From Candidatus Peregrinibacteria bacterium CG10_big_fil_rev_8_21_14_0_10_36_19 (GTDB lineage: Bacteria; Patescibacteriota; Gracilibacteria; UBA1369; LOWO2-01-FULL-3), in NCBI GenBank assembly GCA_002772535.1, contig PFDP01000015.1, positions 1 through 64,000 of the forward strand: a stretch of 64,000 bases of DNA. Direction: 5' to 3'. Under the pieces are notes generated by a model. That model saw only the letters and a program-made list of their open reading frames with translations. It ran no database searches and had not been told where the DNA came from. The position numbers and the translations under genes are program-made. Numbering within the stretch: position 1 is the first letter of the stretch; each line of letters begins with the position of its first letter. Shown piece after piece: positions 61,677 through 64,000 of this stretch.

Positions 61677-62452
61677 TTGTGGTTTTCTAAAAAGTAGGCA
61701 ATTTCTTGTTGGGGAATTTTTGAATCATCAGCCGATCTACGCCCTTCAATGCCCATTTCAATAGCTGGACTGCCTTTACTAATAATGTAGGGCTCAATCT
61801 GCCCTCCAATATACTTAATAACTGAATTTTGCATTTCTCTTAATATTTCTCCGAATTTATCCATATGCATATCTGAAAGATCTTCCACTATCATAACCGC
61901 ATTAACAGTCTTGTTTGTTATTTTGGTTCTTTCACATTCCATGTGGTTCCAATATCTGTTTGTTATACCTCCGTCGTCCATATAAGCTATTTCCCCTTCT
62001 TTAGCATCTTTCACTTCGATAGTATTGATGGCTCTAAATGCTTCAACACCTTTTGCATAAGTTAATCTTAAGTCACCACAAAGCCAATCTAGATCATGTG
62101 CGTGAACAGGTATAAGATTTTTAATTGCAAAATAATTACTAATATCTAGCAGAGTATTTATGTGTTCAACTTCTTTTCGTTGAATAATTTTTCTAGCAAG
62201 GGCTTTTATTTGTGGCGTATATTTTTTTGGATTTACCCCAAAATGCACATAAGCCTCATTCCAATATTTAATTTCATCTATAGAATCTAACTCTTGATTT
62301 GCAAATATTTTAGCCTTTTGAGCGCAAGTGCCGCGTAATAAACTTTCCACTGAAGAGTTGCGACGCATGTTGTCGAAATTCTTGATTAAGATAATTCCAA
62401 CTTTTAATTGTGGATGCTGTTCAAAGACTTTTTCGTCAATATAAAATTTCAT
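61673..62452 (-). CDS. B3/B4 tRNA-binding-domain protein
   Basis: A 259-residue protein resembling the B3/B4 domain of phenylalanyl-tRNA synthetase beta (editing-type fold): KVGIILIKNFDNMRR, YWNEAYVHFGVNPKKYTPQIKALARKII, INTLLDISNYFAIKNLIPVHAHDLDWLCGDLRLTYAKG, and YMDDGGITNRYWNHMECERTKITNKTVNAVMIVEDLS. Stand-alone members are thought to handle mischarged tRNA or bind amino acids; the exact substrate is unknown. Coupling to argS supports a translation role. The promoter TTGAGT-N17-TAGAAT lies 6 nt before the ATG. Confidence 0.83.
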   Translation of the reverse strand: MKFYIDEKVFEQHPQLKVGIILIKNFDNMRRNSSVESLLRGTCAQKAKIFANQELDSIDEIKYWNEAYVHFGVNPKKYTPQIKALARKIIQRKEVEHINTLLDISNYFAIKNLIPVHAHDLDWLCGDLRLTYAKGVEAFRAINTIEVKDAKEGEIAYMDDGGITNRYWNHMECERTKITNKTVNAVMIVEDLSDMHMDKFGEILREMQNSVIKYIGGQIEPYIISKGSPAIEMGIEGRRSADDSKIPQQEIAYFLENHK

Positions 62453-62458
62453 AGCTGT

Positions 62459-62487
62459 ATTCTACTGAAAAAATATGTTAGACTCAA
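62459..62487 (-). promoter_or_regulatory. Promoter of the B3/B4-argS operon (predicted leaderless)
   Basis: Minus strand: TTGAGT (62482-62487), 17 bp, TAGAAT (62459-62464), then 6 nt to the ATG at 62452. Confidence 0.6.
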
Positions 62488-62506
62488 GGAAGGTTTAATA
62501 TACTAA

Positions 62507-63760
62507 ATGTATCCGCAAATTATCATTTTGATTGGTCTCGTAGTGCTTTCTGGTGTTTTCTCAGGAAGTGAGACGGCTCTGGTATCCATTTCTAACTCAA
62601 AAGTGGATGATTTAGTGGCTCAAAAGGTGCGCAATAGTGCTATTTTGAAAAAGCTAAAAAATGATCCACATAAGCTGCTTATTACTATTTTGATTGGTAA
62701 TAACATAGTAAATATTGGATCCAGTGCTTATGCAGCTGTGTTTTTTGCTAATATTTTTGGCTCTAGTGCTGTTGGTATTGCAACTGGAGTAATGACATTT
62801 TTAATTTTGGTTTTTGGAGAAATTACTCCTAAAGCATTTGCTCATCAACATGCGGTTGGAGTTTCATTATTGATGGCGAGGCCTATTTATATTCTACAAT
62901 TACTTCTTTTCCCGATAGTTTGGTTTTTTGATAAAATTGTTGATCTAGTGAACTTTATGTTTGGCTCTAAAACTCGTAGCACTGTTACTGAAGGTGAAAT
63001 TGTGGCGATGCTTAAAATTGGAGCGCAGGAAGGTGCAATTGAAAAAAATGAGCGAGAATTAATTGAGAATGTGTTGGAATTTAACGATATTGAGGTAGAA
63101 GAGGTAATGACACCGCGTGTAACTATTGAAGGTCTAGATCAGAACACGACAATTGCTGAAGCTGTTAGATTTTTTATTACCCACTCTCACTCAAGGCTGC
63201 CTGTATATAATGGTGATTTGGATAATATAGTAGGGATACTTTCTTTGAAGGAAATTTTGAGATTTTACGAAGAAAAATCCCCTAGAACTAAATTGAAAAA
63301 TTTAGATTTAGCTACCCCTATTGAAGTTCCATTTTCTAAGAAAATTAATAAGCTATTTAGAGATTTTCAAAGAAAACATCAGCATATGGCAATAGTAATA
63401 GATGAATATGGCGGAACTGCTGGACTTGTAACTATGGAAGATCTACTTGAAGAAATCGTAGGTGATATTTCTGATGAATTTGATCACCATGATAATCCAA
63501 TGGAAATTATAAATAAGAGAACCATTATTGTTGGAGGTCAAACACTAGTTGAAGATGTGAATGACTATTTTAAGACACAGGTTGGTGATGAAGAAAGAGA
63601 TACTATAAATACAATGATATTAGATTTTTTACATAGATTCCCTAGGGAAGGTGAAATTATTAAAATGCCTAGAGCTGTTCTTACAGTGCTTGAAATGAAT
63701 AAGAACACTGTTGAACGAGTTAAAATAACAAAGAGGAGTGTTTCTAAGAGACGTAGATAA
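62507..63760 (+). CDS. CNNM/HlyC-CorC family membrane protein
   Basis: A 417-residue protein. The DUF21 membrane domain (about 1-180; [60 protein letters not shown]) is followed by a CBS pair (about 200-320; [67 protein letters not shown]). The C-terminal CorC/HlyC domain spans about 335-410. Relatives are linked to magnesium or sodium transport; older databases call them hemolysins. It is divergent from the B3/B4 gene with 54 bp between starts. Confidence 0.93.
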   Translation: MYPQIIILIGLVVLSGVFSGSETALVSISNSKVDDLVAQKVRNSAILKKLKNDPHKLLITILIGNNIVNIGSSAYAAVFFANIFGSSAVGIATGVMTFLILVFGEITPKAFAHQHAVGVSLLMARPIYILQLLLFPIVWFFDKIVDLVNFMFGSKTRSTVTEGEIVAMLKIGAQEGAIEKNERELIENVLEFNDIEVEEVMTPRVTIEGLDQNTTIAEAVRFFITHSHSRLPVYNGDLDNIVGILSLKEILRFYEEKSPRTKLKNLDLATPIEVPFSKKINKLFRDFQRKHQHMAIVIDEYGGTAGLVTMEDLLEEIVGDISDEFDHHDNPMEIINKRTIIVGGQTLVEDVNDYFKTQVGDEERDTINTMILDFLHRFPREGEIIKMPRAVLTVLEMNKNTVERVKITKRSVSKRRR

Positions 63761-63777
63761 TTATTAATTGCTGCCTA

Positions 63778-63806
63778 TTGCATTCTTTAGGCTTTTTTGA
63801 TATAAT
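63778..63806 (+). promoter_or_regulatory. Promoter of the last gene
   Basis: TTGCAT (63778-63783), 17 bp, TATAAT (63801-63806). The leader to ATG 63841 would be about 28 nt and is A-rich. Confidence 0.65.
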
Positions 63807-63840
63807 GATATGAAAAATTTAAAAATAAACAAAAACAAAA

Positions 63841-64000
63841 ATGAAAAAAATAGTATCATTTTTGACAGCGATAACAGTAATGGTATCAATGTCTACAACT
63901 GCTTTTGCGGCAGATAATAAACTCCCTAGTGATGTAGAAAATCTACAAGGTAAAGCCTTAAACGCTTCTGCTTCACTTACATGGAATGCTGCCACTGATG
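63841..64000 (+). CDS. Secreted protein, N-terminal part (runs off the window)
   Basis: The first 53 codons are visible. There is a clear signal peptide (MKKIVSFLTAITVMVSMSTTAFA, then ADNKLPSD), followed by SDVENLQGKALNASASLTWNAATD, which reads as the first strands of a fibronectin type III domain like those in the surface proteins at 5509 and 14861. It is probably another surface or SLH protein; the rest is outside the window. Confidence 0.7.
   Translation, partial: MKKIVSFLTAITVMVSMSTTAFAADNKLPSDVENLQGKALNASASLTWNAATD

Overview
The window looks like a chromosome segment of an uncultured, AT-rich bacterium of the Candidate Phyla Radiation (Patescibacteria). My best guess is a Peregrinibacteria-like lineage, inferred from gene content rather than any rRNA marker. 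TGA is a normal stop codon (it ends the genes at 24055, 26546, 58424 and 61673), so the UGA=Gly code of Gracilibacteria/Absconditabacteria does not apply. Genes are tightly packed, four convergent pairs overlap at their stops, almost no gene has a Shine-Dalgarno sequence, and tRNA genes encode their CCA ends. Many ATG codons lie 6-8 nt after a -10 box, which predicts leaderless mRNAs.

Layout. 1-5.5 kb: C-terminal tail of an HNH nuclease paralog, enolase, NAD(P)H-hydrate dehydratase, a HigBA toxin-antitoxin pair, a family 2 glycosyltransferase and metK. 5.5-23.6 kb: a cell-surface locus with an 881-aa SLH protein, a lipoprotein, a 1444-aa probable main S-layer protein with N-terminal SLH domains, a 927-bp divergent spacer, and a 2889-aa multidomain surface protein with C-terminal SLH domains. 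23.6-27 kb: tRNA-Glu, a RelB/RelE-type pair, an orphan ribbon-helix-helix protein, dnaJ behind a CIRCE-like operator, a membrane protein and tRNA-Lys. 27-29.3 kb: a lamin-tail/cohesin/Fn3/dockerin protein followed by a membrane-anchored cohesin protein. 29.3-38.9 kb: a HTH coiled-coil protein, a polyprenol/dolichol-kinase-like enzyme, pyruvate phosphate dikinase, NAD kinase, an AbrB-RelE toxin-antitoxin pair, unknown membrane proteins, a GT4 glycosyltransferase and a histidine kinase. 38.9-50.3 kb: recA-recX-nusA, a PilB/GspE ATPase, an MFS transporter, dprA, purM, ftsE, a Xer recombinase, dgt and nrdR. 50.3-64 kb: a full-length HNH nuclease, a degenerate repeat block, an L,D-transpeptidase, a UvrD/PcrA helicase, a C-terminal processing protease, two tRNA-Ser genes, a YefM/RelE pair, argS, a B3/B4-domain protein, a CNNM/HlyC-type membrane protein and the start of another secreted protein.

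How the genes fit together. Enolase and PPDK form the PEP end of glycolysis, with PEP-pyruvate conversion possibly PPi-linked. SLH proteins, glycosyltransferases, L,D-transpeptidase, S41 protease and the polyprenol kinase point to an S-layered, peptidoglycan-containing envelope. dprA and PilB point to pilus-based DNA uptake, and recA/recX to recombination. The most unusual feature is the cohesin/dockerin pair, which could form a small self-assembling surface complex. No phage, insertion sequence or CRISPR array is visible.
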